From positions 1,000,900,906 through 1,000,964,905 of the forward strand of contig NC_056747.1 in NCBI RefSeq assembly GCF_019279795.1: DNA of 64,000 nt, in the 5' to 3' direction. Below the pieces are notes generated by a model. It was given only the letters and a program-made list of their open reading frames with translations. It made no database searches and was not told the origin of the DNA. Shown piece by piece: positions 22,966-34,480 of this stretch (position 1 is its first letter; each line of letters opens with the position of its first letter). The position numbers and the translations under genes were made by a program. Source of the stretch: Protopterus annectens. Lineage: Eukaryota > Chordata > Ceratodontiformes > Protopteridae.

Positions 22966-23225
22966 GCTCATGCTATCAGACTGCAGGACTGCAGCCCCCA
23001 CCACAATGGTACAGTCCTAATCCTCCTAACCTGCACATGGAAAGTGACTCCAGACTGGCAGCAGTCCGGATTCAGGAAGAAGGCAGCAGACTGCTGATGC
23101 TCCAGATGTCTATGCTAGCCGCATAGACTGTAAGGGGATCAGACTGCAAGGTCAGCAGTCTTAGTACACTCAAACAGAACACAGGAAACCAGAAGTGAAC
23201 ATTCCAGCACAAACAGAGACAGCTG
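22966..23225. other. Unassigned spacer upstream of the composite repeat
   Basis: GC-richer sequence with repeated words ACTGCAG and CAGACTGC. No coding or known repeat signal. Confidence 0.3.
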
Positions 23226-23640
23226 ATACTCAGCTGCTGCTGTGGATTACTTTCTCAGTGTGTATTTTTATTTTAGAAGCTGCTGTGGATTTCTATTTTA
23301 GAAGCTGTTCACTCTGTGGATTTCTATTTTTAGAAGCTGTTCGTGACCACAAATAGAGACAGCCAATACTTGGCTGCTGTGGATTGTTGCAGTTTAATTT
23401 AACTCTCTGCCTGGTGTAAATTTTATTTTAGAAGCTGGTGCAGTTTGCGTACAGAGGGGGACAGACAATATTCAGCTGCTGTGGAAGCTGTTCATGAGAC
23501 ATGAATGCAAACAGAAGATACTTGGCTGCTGTTGATTGTTTACTCTCTGCTGCAGAAGCTGTTTGTATACAGAAACAGCCAATACTCGGCTGCTGTGGAG
23601 TTTTATTGTATTTTAGAAACTGGTGCAGTTCAGGGGACAG
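23226..23640. repeat. Irregular tandem repeat preceding the GT array
   Basis: Segments of about 80-110 bp recur that share TTTTAGAAGCTG, AGACAGCCAATACT and GGCTGCTGTGGA. At least four partial units. It stands at the same place relative to the GT array and hairpin as the 62-bp repeat at 17.0-17.2 kb. Confidence 0.65.
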
Positions 23641-23644
23641 CTGA

Positions 23645-23648
<4 letters not shown>

Positions 23649-23717
<69 letters not shown>
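23649..23717. repeat. (GT)n dinucleotide array
   Basis: About 34 uninterrupted GT units directly before hairpin unit copy 2. Confidence 0.97.
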
Positions 23718-23718
<1 letters not shown>

Positions 23719-23733
23719 TGCCCCAAGTGCTAT

Positions 23734-23814
23734 ATGGTGGTGGGTAGAGAACAGGCTTGAACCTTGTACCTTGGGCCCAGGTGGCAAGAGCCTGAATTCC
23801 CTACCCACCACCAT
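23734..23814. repeat. Conserved hairpin unit, copy 2
   Basis: Outer stem of 14 perfect pairs: ATGGTGGTGGGTAG (23734-23747) with CTACCCACCACCAT (23801-23814). Middle stem CAGGCT (23752-23757) with AGCCTG (23789-23794) plus a T-G pair. In reverse complement it contains AGGTTCAAGCCTG, resembling a Pol III B box, so a tRNA-derived origin is possible. Relative to copy 1 the outer stem has C-G changed to G-C and the middle stem T-A changed to C-G. Confidence 0.78.
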
Positions 23815-25520
23815 TTGCTAAAAATTGGCTTTTGTTCCAAGTCAGACTTTCCTGGTTAACAAATGTTAAATTAAAAATGACACGCATATGAATATCAGAC
23901 TTCATATTCTTCAGAAAGTACATGGTAACACAAAAGCTTTTATTCTAGCAATTTTCTAAGTTTATAAGATGGATATTTGAAATTTGTCTCTATTTTGGGA
24001 CTGTATTCCCCCATTATTGGCTTTGTCCAGGTTTTTTGTGCTAAGGTTGAGAGCTATGGTAAGAACTGAATTCACTGAATATGTTTGAGGGCTATATTCC
24101 CCCATCATTGGCTTTGTCCGGGTGTTTTTTGCTAAGAGGTTGAGAGCTATGGTGAGAACTGAATTCACTGAATGTTTGGGGGCTATATTCACCCATTATT
24201 GGCTTTGTTCAGGTGTTTTGTGATAAGAGGATGACAGCTATGTTATAGTGAGAACTGAATTCACTAAATGGTAGCCATTTCAGTTTCCTTCTTCCTTTTT
24301 CACAAAACAGCTGATTTGGCATAGTAGTATGTTGCTCGGACTGTTTTGCACAGGGTCCTGGGTTCAAGGCTTGGTAGTGAAATGTATGGTGATAACACAG
24401 CATTTTATTCTAGCAACTTTCCAACATTATACAAGCAATGTTTAAAATGTGTCCCTGATTTTTGAGCTTTTGCCCCCCCCCCCCAATAAACTTTGGCTTT
24501 TTCCAACAAAGTTCAGAGATACAGCTGAGTGAGTAGATTTTACAAGGAGCTGAGAGCTACAGGGGAGCAAAAGTTCAGTGCTGCTTATATTGAGTCTGCT
24601 TGGATTGTTAATAGCACAACAGGTAGTATACTTGCTTTTGATGCAGAAAGCTGTGGGTTCTACTCCTACAGTAAACAGATGCATTGCTGATACTGTACTA
24701 TGTTGCAAAGGGGGTGGATGCTGCACTCCTTTTTGCTGAAGATACCTAGTAACTATGAACCTATTATCAGTTTGCCATCCAGTCCCTATTGCAATATTGC
24801 TAGCTGATAATTTCTTTAGTGTAAGATAGGCAATTTATTCCTTAAGGGCAACAGGCACTTTATTTGTAGATGAAACAATGAAATACAAAGTTGTTTGCTA
24901 GCAGCAAACTCTTCATTAGTTACAGATCTCTTTAATGTGGAATTATTTAGATGACTTTTAGTTCTTCAGAGATTGTGCATATGTACTGATACTGGTGGAC
25001 TATAGAAGTTTGAGTAGACTTTTAGGATGGAAATGTTCTGATTTGGTCAGTTTTGTCATTATTGGTGCATGCATTTTATTTCATTGTTTACTGGAAATTT
25101 TTCAAAACAATAAATTTAAAACACCCTCTAAAACTGTATTGCATTGTACAAGGAATATAATTTAATACAATCAGGAAGGTGTATGAAAGAGCATGTGTAT
25201 GTTTCTTGTGCAAGGGGCCTGTGATTTGAAAACAGCCCAAACCCAAAGTTAATCTTTATCTGCCACTGGCAAAATGTATTTTCTTTGAATGTGGTTTCAA
25301 TGTTGTTTCAGTGAGTTTTCAATGCTAAGTTTGTTTTCATTGTGAGACTGCATTGCTTTGTTTAGCAAATATGATATCTATTAGTGTTTGCGCTGTAAAA
25401 TGCAAAATAAAACTTTCAAATAAAGTCCAAATCATCCCAGGAGTAAAACAGTATGCATATTAGTGTTTATGGTAAATGTGGTGAAATAGACAAGTAATAG
25501 TTCATTGGAATGGCTGTAGG
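23815..25520 (+). repeat. Composite repeat, copy 2 (tandem ends plus tRNA-like boxes)
   Basis: Homologous to 17430-18545 and longer. Three tandem units of about 90 bp at 23995-24280 contain GTTGAGAGCTATGG and GAACTGAATTCACT. A first tRNA-like pair of boxes is near 24313 (TGGCATAGTAG) and 24359 (GGTTCAAGGCT). A second, better pair lies at 24612-24623 (TAGCACAACAGG, A box) and 24656-24666 (GGTTCTACTCC, B box) with 32 nt between. Shared unique sequence follows at 25010-25300. Function unknown; a SINE or SINE-bearing satellite is the simplest reading. Confidence 0.65.
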
Positions 25521-25591
25521 GAGGGAAGCTCCATTCGACCATGATTTTGTGAGGGGGGAAGGGCTGCAAACTCAAAGACAGCCCTGGCTGA

Positions 25592-26462
25592 ACTATACCT
25601 CTCAACTGTCCAGATTTTTGCAGAATGAATAGATTTTTGCTTCTTATTTTTGGTTTGTTCCTCATAAAATTTGTGGTTTTCTGGCAAATCATTTAGGAAT
25701 GAAGTCACTAATTAATGACAGACACTGAGTTTCAGACTTCATAACCTTCAGAAAAATGCATGCTAAAGCAAGACCTTTTATTCTATCAACTGTCTCAGTT
25801 TATACAAGAGCAATTTTTAGTACTGTTTATATGTTCCCCCAATATATTTGGCCTTGTCCAAATTTCCTGCATTAACAGGTAGAGAGGTACGTGCAAACGC
25901 TTTATAGATTTAGGCATATCCAAACCTCTCAACTGTCCCCAATTCTGGCTCAAAATGTTGCTCTTCCTCTAATAATCCCTCCGCAAAATGGCAATTTTGG
26001 AAGAACACACGGAGGGTTTACAATTAATAAATAACTGCAATAATCAGTTATAGATTACTTTTATTTCAGAAATGCATGTAGATTCTTTTATTTTGTCAGC
26101 TTCTCAAGTTAGCAGTACTAATATTAAAAAGTGTCCCTTCTTTGACAGGTTCTCAGCTGTATTGTGTGGCTATTTTATATTTTTGCATCACATTTTTGGT
26201 CCATTTTTCATAAAATTGTGGGGGGGGGGGGTTGGCAAATTAGTGGCAAATCATTAAAGACTGAAGTTAGAAAATAATGACAGACATTTCAGTTTCAGAT
26301 TTCATACCCTTCAGAAAATTCATACTAATGCATGACCTACTATTCTATTATCTTTGTAAGTTTATAAGAGCAATATTTAAAAATGTCCTTATTTTTGGGC
26401 CTTTGTCCCACCTCTATATTTGGCTTTGTCCAGATTTTTTGCTCTGAGGTTGAGAGGTATGA
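25592..26462. repeat. Repeat family with inverted CCTCTCAAC ends, two to three units
   Basis: Segments begin with TACCTCTCAACTGTCC (25593) or AACCTCTCAACTGTCC (25926) and end with the inverse, GGTAGAGAGGTACG (25879-25892) and GGTTGAGAGGTATG (26448-26461). Internal words recur in each (ACTTCATAACCTTCAGAAAA, TTTGGCTTTGTCCAGA). The layout suggests a non-autonomous DNA transposon in two adjacent or tandem copies, related to the tandem ends of the composite repeats at 17.4 and 24 kb. No transposase or clear target duplication is seen. Confidence 0.5.
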
Positions 26463-27405
26463 CAAATGTGTCAGGGTCATCGCAGTCAGACAGAGACATT
26501 TCAAATTGTGACATACTTGTTGCACCCCACTCTCCCATGTAGTGACTTTGGATGTGTCCAAGTAAGGCAAGAAGCAATTATGCAGTGTAAATGTGCAGAC
26601 TATCCCCCCATCCAAGGTAGACACAAGTACTATAGTGGCTTTTCATATGTCCTTGATTTTGCAGAATGTTCTGATTTCTGTCATATATTTATACTGTTGA
26701 TTTATGCTTATTATTATTCAGAAAGTGCCTGTTGCTCTGTGGTAAAGTAGCAATGCTTTAATGACCATCAGGTAAGCTTGTCTGAGATTGTAAGATGCAA
26801 GTAAGTTTTAATAAGCATGCTGTTAAAGAATTGCCAACGTTGAAAGCCTTTCTGTTGTTGCCATGCAGAGAATACTTAACATAACTAGATAATGTATAAG
26901 CCTTGGGTATTGAAATGCATATGACAGTATTTGTAATAAAGGACAGGATTACATTATTTTAAGAAGCTCATTACAGGCTTTACCTGCAAACTAAACAGAA
27001 TGCCAATCTATCATGTATCTTGAGCTTGTTTCTTGTTTGCTTTTCATTTTTTACTTTGATCATGTTTTCCCCATGAAACAAGTAGATAGTTGTTGTCAGG
27101 CAGCAGGTCTTTTTTGGATAAGAAACATTTTTACAAGTGGGGGTATCACAGAGATTGCTACTTTCAGCATGTTACCTGGTACTTTAATAAAGCTGAATAT
27201 AAATTATAATTAGAACTGGAGTACAAGGACAAGTGGTTTGAGTTGAGTGCTGCTTGTTTTTCTTATACTTGATTTTGACTGGCATTCCAGTAATGTATTT
27301 AAAAAGTAATTTATTTGTTCATGCCTCACAACCTTTTTGTTTCCATCTAGATATTAAGTAAGCTGTCATGCAGCCAATGGATTGAAATATGTTTTTTCTT
27401 CTACA
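26463..27405. other. Unassigned region
   Basis: AT-rich sequence with only short random frames. Nothing is recognised up to the start of the first R4/Dong copy. Confidence 0.3.
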
Positions 27406-30400
27406 CTTCATTTTGCCTTGAACACAGTAATTAGGACTGTCCATAGAGATTCATGTGATATAACAGAAGTAGATAGGATATATTACTGTGCAGCTAAATT
27501 AATAACAGATAAAGTCTTACCACAAAAACACAGGGTAGTAAGGGAAAGGAAGGGGAGAAATCAAATGTCATCATGGAAGTATCGAATACAGAAAATTATA
27601 AAGCAATTAAGACAAGTAGTGTCACTGTTAGAAGAGTATAGAAGAGGGAACAGATTTACTCAGAAACAATACTCAGAAAGATAGATGTGATAAAAGCACT
27701 CTTGCAGTATCACAGCAGATCAGCATCTATCCTGCACTATTGCAAATAATAAAATAAAAATACCAGCACAGGCAGAACAATTTAGAAGATATAAGATGCT
27801 GTCCGGTTCGATTCTCAGCTAGAGTGTCTTCTGCGTGGAGACATGCGTGAATGGGCGTAACTTCGTTGAAGGTTGTGCGTCAGGGCTGGTAACTCCGCAC
27901 GTAAAAATCAACTACCAGTCATTAGCGGACTGGAGTTCCACTGTGGTGACCCCTAACAGGGAAAAGCAGAAAGACACAACCAAACAGATAAATATAAAGG
28001 AAAAGTACAAAATAAACAATTTATTCATAACACAAAAAAGTTTTATAAAGAATTGGGAAACAAGGTAAAAGGAATTGAAACACCACCAAAAAATGAAAAA
28101 ATAGATACATTTTGGAAAAATATCTATGAAGATCCTGTCAGATATAACAAAGATGTTAAATAGATAGAAGAAGTAAAAAAAAGAATAAGAAGTTCAAATG
28201 TACAGGATATGAAATTGGATGATGTAACAGCCAGACAGATTGAAACAAAGTTAAGAAAACCTCCTAATTGGGAAATCTCAGGCCCAGATGCAGTACCTGT
28301 CTTCTGTCTAAAAGTGTTAACATCTTTACATGAAGATTTAGCCATTAGTAAGAACTATTTATATGCTCATCCCTAACAGACAACAGCCTGGTTAACAACA
28401 CTAAGAACAATACTGCTACATATGAATGAACCTACAAGCCATCCTAAACACTGTAGACCAATAACTTGCCTTCCGATGACATATAAACTATACACTGTAA
28501 TCATTGCCAACAGAGTTTATAGTCATTTAGAAGAAAATTCAGTCATGATAAATAATAGAACAAAAGAGTAATAAAAGAAAGTAATATGGAACAAAGGATC
28601 ATTTGCTGGTAATAAAGAGAGAACTATAAAAAGGGAAAGAATCTAAGTATGGCATGGAGAGACTACAAAAGAGAATTTGACAGTATCCCACATTCATGGA
28701 TAAAAGAGTGTTTAAAAATGTATAAGGAACACCCCACACTGATTGGTTACATTACAGCAGCCATGAAACAGTGGCAAACCACTTTGCAGTTAAGTCATAA
28801 TAAAAGGCAAATTATTATTCCAGGGATAAAAATTCAAATGGGGATATTTCAGGATGACTTTCTGTCACCACTGTTCTTTTGTCTTGCCTTTAACCCATTA
28901 AACTGTCTACTTAACAGATAAGGTCATGGATACAATTTGGCTCCCAGAAAACAACAAAGTGTAAAGAGTTCTCATCTTCATTTTGTTGAGGATTTAAAAC
29001 TGTATAGTTTATCAGATGAGGAACTGAAAGCACAACTGTAAGTAGGCAAAACGGTTTCAGGTGATATAAGACTGTCATTAGGTCTTGATAAATGTGCAAA
29101 AGTAACCTTTAAAGCAGGAAATCTGCAGCACCAAGAAAACAACAATTTGGGACAGGAATGTGATATAAAAGAACTTGAGCAGGAGGGAGTGTATAAATAT
29201 TTGGGAATTGATGAAGGATCAACAATAAAACATAAACAAATGAGAATAAAACTTAGTAAGAAATATTTTAAAATTCTAAAATTAATACTGAAAACAGTAT
29301 TAAAATCTAGGAATAAAGTATAAGCTATAAACAATTTGCTCTTCCTGTCCTAACTTACAGATTTGGAACAACTGACTGGTCCCAAATGGTGTTGCATAGG
29401 TTGGACAGGAAAACAAGAAGGATGTTTCATGCTCATCAAATGATTTATAAAAATCAGTGCATACCAAGACTATATATTCCCCATTCTGAAGGAGGTATGG
29501 ACCTCCTCAAAATTATTACATGTATAGATCTATATTCGTGGGACTGCATACATATCTGCTGACCTCAAAAGACCCAAACGTACTGACTGTTTTGAAACAT
29601 AAGGAGAATAAATCTAGGATAACTTCCCTTCTTAGTCTGGCAGAAGCATATCAGCATCAAGCGGTAATAGAACTCAAACCAGAAGTAGATAAAAACCAGG
29701 CAGCAACTGAATGTGCCAAAAACAAAAGACAGAATATAAGGTGAAGATCAGATGAGAAGGCAAGACATGGAAAATGTATACATATAGTTGCAAGTATAGA
29801 AAACTCTTGGAATAACCTCATGTTGATCAGGATTGAATCCAGGACTGGTTAAGGAGAGGTAAATTTAAACCAAAAGACAAAAGGTTAATATTGGCTGCCC
29901 AAGATAGTGGACTACATACACATTGGTTTACAAAGTCCATTGAACATGTCAGAGAAACAGACAAATATAGGTTTTGTAAAACATAATTGGAAATGGTTAC
30001 ACATCTTGTTGCTGGCTGTGATATACTAAGGGCAGAAGGACTGTACACTGAGAGGCATAATAATGTGGCAAGACAGTTGCACTGGATATTGTGCAAACAT
30101 TATAATATTGAAATAGCTGACAAACAATGGAAACATGAGCCACAAAGCATCATAGAAAAGGATGAAGTTTATATCACATAGGATCATCCATTACCAACGG
30201 TTCAAAAATAGGTGTGAGAAAACCAGATACAGTAGTCCACTAAAAGAAGACAAAAGTAGCACTGATCATTGAAATTGCTGCACCCAGTGATTACAGTATC
30301 TTACATACACAAAGACACAAAATCATAAAATACAAGAATCTGAATGTAGAAATGAGGGCAATGTGGTAGAAATATACCCAGACAGTTCCAATAGTAGTAG

Positions 30401-30645
30401 GATCAATGGGTCTTATAAAAAAGAATTTACAATCATGCATAGATATGTTAATGATTCATGTAAATCCATACGATTTGTAGGAGTCATTACTGGGTCCATT
30501 GCAGGAGCTGTGAAGAGCACTTCTAGCGATCATGAAAGCATGAAACAATGCTAATTTAATCAACTTAAATCATACTTTGACTTAGGAATGAGATCCATTA
30601 TAGTCATGGTATTAGAAACCCAAAAGACTTGGAGAAATTAAAAAA
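27406..30645 (+). mobile_element. R4/Dong-type LINE, copy 1 (5'-truncated)
   Basis: Site-type LINE of the R4 clade (Dong, Rex6-like). It starts in the region before RT (NRIYYCAAKLITDK-like block at 27470-27520). RT blocks: EFDSIPHSWIKECLKMYKEH near 28665, GIFQDDFLSPLFFCLAFNPL near 28845, motif C reading HFVEDLKLYS near 28980 (first Asp of FVDD replaced by Glu). Thumb: VYKYLGIDEGS near 29190. C-terminus: a zinc-finger block (first Cys replaced by Tyr: YRFCKT...AGC) near 29965-30025, then ERHNNVARQLHW and a decayed restriction-enzyme-like nuclease. Many stops; a SINE interrupts it at 27796-27985. Confidence 0.85.
27796..27985 (+). mobile_element. Truncated tRNA-derived SINE in R4 copy 1
   Basis: It begins at the B box (CCGGTTCGATTCTCAGCT, near 27801) so the A box half is missing, continues with the body (TCTTCTGCGTGGAG) and the 3' region ATTAGCGGACTGGAGTTCCA, and ends at ACCCCTAACAGGGAAAAGCA. 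Same family as the full copies at 31583 and 40421. The R4 sequence on both sides is continuous with copies 2 and 3. Confidence 0.8.
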
Positions 30646-30904
30646 AAAAATGATTGCTCAAGGGTGATGATAGGCCTGAGATTGTTGGGGGAATGGCCCT
30701 ATTACCTATGCAAGGTGCATAATTTCTCTCTAACACTTTTCCTGAAGGGCAGTATTACTTTTATGAAATAGACTGCCTGTTAAATTTCATTGTATTTGAT
30801 TTATCATTAGTAAAGGCATATTTTTTACATTTTTATGTTAACTATTTTCTCTATTTAATGTTTCAGAATTTGTACACAATATATAAATGCTTGGAAAAAG
30901 TATT
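30646..30904. other. Short unassigned spacer
   Basis: No signal; leads from the R4 3' end into CA arrays. Confidence 0.3.
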
Positions 30905-30912
30905 ACACACAC

Positions 30913-31006
<94 letters not shown>

Positions 31007-31170
31007 ACCTATATATACAGAAATATTCCCAGAAGTTCATTGACTGTGTGCACTTCAGATATGTTATTGTAATCACAAAAGAAATCCATAAATAACACAA
31101 TATTTTTACAGTTAATTGTTGTGAGTCATACATAGTGCAAATGGTTACTGGCATACACACATGGACAAGA

Positions 31171-31252
<82 letters not shown>

Positions 31253-31313
31253 ATATGCACATGTACACAGACATGCATGCACAGATTTAAATACACATAT
31301 TCCTACATGCTGG

Positions 31314-31406
<93 letters not shown>

Positions 31407-31580
31407 CTACTGACTGTGCAAAATTCTGATATCATATTGTGATCATAGAAGAAATACATAAATAGTAGCACTATTAATATTCTTTAGGTAATTTTTGTGA
31501 GAAGTACAGTGCACACCATGTAAACACTTACTGGCAGACACACATGCACATATATTCATACTGACTTGAGAAAATTTGGC
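30905..31580. repeat. Triplicated block of CA arrays plus shared spacers
   Basis: Three long CA arrays (about 30905-31004, 31172-31247 and 31316-31402). The sequence after the first array (31006-31160) and after the third (31403-31560) is clearly homologous: both contain ACTGTG, GAAATACATAAATA or the near-match GAAATCCATAAATA, TTGTGAG, and TACTGGCA(T/G)ACACACATG. So a unit of array plus about 160 bp has been duplicated, with the middle unit shortened. Peptide frames rich in His-Thr or Cys-Val across it are repeat artefacts. Confidence 0.85.
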
Positions 31581-31582
31581 AA

Positions 31583-31858
31583 GAGTATGGTGGTGCAGTG
31601 GTAGCGTTGTTGTCTCACAGCAAGAGGTTCTCCTGTTCAATTCTCAGCTGAAGCGCCTTTTGTGTGGAGTCTGCATGTCCTCCCCACAGTCGAGTGGCAT
31701 TTGAAAGTCATGCGTAGAGTGGGCATGCCTTTATTGAAGGTTGGGCATCGAGCTGGCACCTCAGCACCTGTAAAAAAATTACTGCCAATCATTAGCGGAC
31801 CAGAGTTCTGCTGTGGCAACCCCTAACTGTGAAAAGCCGAAAGAAGAACAACAACAAC
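31583..31858 (+). mobile_element. tRNA-derived SINE, nearly complete
   Basis: A box TGGTGCAGTGG (31591-31601) and B box GTTCAATTCTC (31635-31645) define a Pol III promoter head of tRNA type. The body carries TTGTGTGGAGTCTGCATGTC, a region common to fish tRNA-derived SINEs, and the 3' end reads CTGTGGCAACCCCTAACTGT, GAAAAGCCGAAAGAAG, with an AAC-repeat tail. It lacks an internal stretch of about 90 bp present in the copy at 40.1-40.4 kb. Imperfect flanking repeat ACTTGAGAA / ACTTGGAAC. Confidence 0.85.
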
Positions 31859-32159
31859 TTGGAACTTACCCTATTGTTTCAGTAGAGGGGGCTGTAGAGC
31901 TCCTTCCTGTTGAGACTGGAGGAGAAGAAGCCAGCCATGTCAGTGGCCACTGGACAGTCTGCTGTAGCATGCTAATATAGGAGATGACACTGCAAATGAG
32001 TACATGTAGTCTGTTGACAATCAGATGAGAATTTGTAGACTCAAGTGCCTGATTTATCAGATAGTGGTGTTGATTCACAAATCCTAAAGGAGATGATGGC
32101 ATAAAAGTAGCCAAGTGAAACAGGTGTGTTTTAGTGGGCACAGGTAGTGCAAAAATATA
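31859..32159. other. Unassigned spacer
   Basis: One strand is open for about 100 codons (31866-32177, minus) but the product has no recognisable composition or motif. Treated as chance. Confidence 0.3.
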
Positions 32160-34300
32160 CACTGGAGAATGAAACAAGTTGAAATACCACCAATCAGCAA
32201 AACAGAGCAGCAGAAGATAATAAAAGCCTGGAGGAAGCTGCAGAGACAGACATGCTCAGTTCACTACAGATATTCAGGAAGTGAAGAAACAGAGCTATGT
32301 AGCATTACTATGGCTGAAATAAAATACCAAACTGTGATAATTTTTTCAAAAAAGGAGACTGAGAATTTTTCACAGCTATCATTTGAAACATTTGAACTTG
32401 CTAAACAGATTTATGCTTAAGGTGTAAGAAACAAAATACATTTATTCTTATACATGTTTGGACTGGTTACTGGTATATAAGAAATAGAGTATTGCTGCAG
32501 TTTAGAACAGAGGGATTTATGCAGACATATTCACACTCTAAAAAATGTTTATGATGAACAGAAATTATGAATTAGGGCTTGGGAAATGTGACTGAATTTG
32601 AAGGAAATTGATACAAAAATAAAAGTATTTACCATAGACTGTGAACATGGCTTAACAGGAAATGCTCATTAATATTGTCACACATTTTTTTAATTTGTTA
32701 AAAACACTTTATTTAATTAAAGTATTAAAAGAGGATGGGATCAATATGGGAAAAAAGGATGAAGTTGCAAAGAACTGTAAATTAAAGTGCACCAGGTATG
32801 GCAAAGAGGGACACGAGTGGATGGACCATGTGTAAGGGGAGCAAAATAATGATAGATAAACATAATTTTGAAAAAGTAATGGAGAATATAGATCATAATG
32901 AGAATACAGATCTAGAAATGTGAGGAAAAAGAAGAAGGGAGAAGAACACTGAGGAAGAATAAACGGAAGATGAACAAAAGAACTCATGGAACGGCATGCT
33001 AAAAAATGAAAAAGCAATTGTACTGGAAAACAAATTTTAGCCACTTGAAAATGAAAGAGAAATAGGGAGAGCAACAGTAAGCAATGTCAGGCATAGGAAG
33101 AGGAAAAAGAAATGAACAGATAAATGGAATTCATAAAATGAATGGTATCATTTTTTAATAACACCTTTAAATGTCCCTGGCATAATGAATAAAGAGAGAA
33201 GATTTATTTTGATAGAGATGTGTAAAAAAATTAAACACAGATGTTGTATATGTGCTCGGCTTTGGAAATGTTAAGGAAAAGCAAAGGGGACATTCTGAAT
33301 GGGGAAAGAATGTGGTGTGGACAAAGGGAACAGTAAGGTATTTTGGGATGGTATTCATGATAAACAATACAGGAAATAAGATTTTCAGTGTAGTGGGAGA
33401 ACCAGGCAGATTACTAACAGTGCACTACAGAATGAGAAATAGAGTCAAAGGAAGCATATTTTGCTTATACAAGTGGCAAGGAAATGGAGAAGCTGTTTGA
33501 AAAAGTACTTTTGGGGAGAATTAGTGCTGATCTGTTCATTTAAGTAGGTCAGATAGGCGGCAATATCTGAGATTTTAAGTGCAAGAAAAAGAAAAATAGA
33601 AGCATATGTAAAACTTTATAAGCAAATCATGGAAAAGTTCAGTCTGACATTTCGTAGGTAAATAGTGTAAGTTTATATTAAAACAGGAGTAAAAACAGAC
33701 ATTGATTTTGTAAAAAATTTCAAGGATTTTAAGAGATGTTATATATATGAATTTAATTGTGTATTTTTTGTAATAATGTCAACATTTGGAAGTGAGAAAG
33801 TAGTATAGTTAAGATGGAGAGGGTTTAAAAAGGTTAACAGTTATATAGGCAAAATTGTTTATGGACTCTAAATAAATGAAGTAATTTTATTGTACATGGG
33901 CAGAATGATAGATACAATTATAAAAGGAAGTATAAAGAATTTTATAAAAACCTTGAGAAGTATTGTCATGAATATGGCAAACACCTGTCCAGGCAAAATA
34001 CATCGAGTATGACAAGTCAATGAATGAAAGGGATAGTGAGCTTCATAAAAAGGCTTGAGAAATGCATGAACTAAATACATGGAAAGTGAAAGATGTTACA
34101 GAAACAAAACATAATTAGTGAAAGGAAAGCTACAGGAAGTGAGCCCTGTTTAGATTAGCCAGCTAAAGTATAAGGCAAATACAATAACTATTATAAAATA
34201 TGGAAGTGGTACTTTTAGAAACTGTACAAGTGTAAAAGACCAAGTTAAAGGGGCAGGAAATAAAGGAGGAGTGAATGCTTAAGCAATATGCTAGAAACGG
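32160..34300 (+). mobile_element. Tx1-like L1-clade LINE remnant (ORF1 end and endonuclease)
   Basis: Plus-strand fragments in the order expected for a Tx1/L1 element. A retroviral-type zinc knuckle remnant, CKLKCTRYGKEGHEW, near 32783-32830 marks ORF1; a polar, helical region follows. ORF2 starts near 33165 with NVPGIMNKERRFILIEMCKK and goes on to SEWGKNVVWTKGTVRYFG and GEPGRLLTVHYRMRN (33252-33500), the apurinic-type endonuclease. Beyond 33500 only short pieces survive to about 34080. RT is absent. The 83-codon frame at 32169-32420 may belong to ORF1, but this is uncertain. Confidence 0.6.
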
Positions 34301-34431
34301 GTGTTAACATGAAGGGACTATATGCAGGCATATATAAAGGTAGTTAAGACAAAGTACCAGAAACAGATGGAACAGAAAACAAGGTTTACAAAAAAATGGA
34401 CAGAAAAGAAAAACAATATTTGTTAAATAAA

Positions 34432-34480
<49 letters not shown>

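Noticed and set aside
22699..23097. Open frame of 132 codons on the plus strand
   Set aside because: Antisense to an L2-like RT fragment and running into unrelated sequence; no motif.
24612..24666. Functional tRNA gene in composite repeat copy 2
   Set aside because: A and B boxes are good and well spaced, but stems for acceptor and anticodon arms do not pair convincingly, and the segment is part of a repeated unit.
30858..31471. Several open frames of 60-120 codons rich in His-Thr or Cys-Val
   Set aside because: They are translations of CA/GT arrays on both strands and have no coding meaning. The same applies to frames over the arrays at 17.3, 20.9, 23.7 and 34.4 kb.
31591..31645. tRNA gene
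   Set aside because: A and B boxes are present but the sequence continues into a SINE body and tail shared with two other copies, and a full cloverleaf is not formed.
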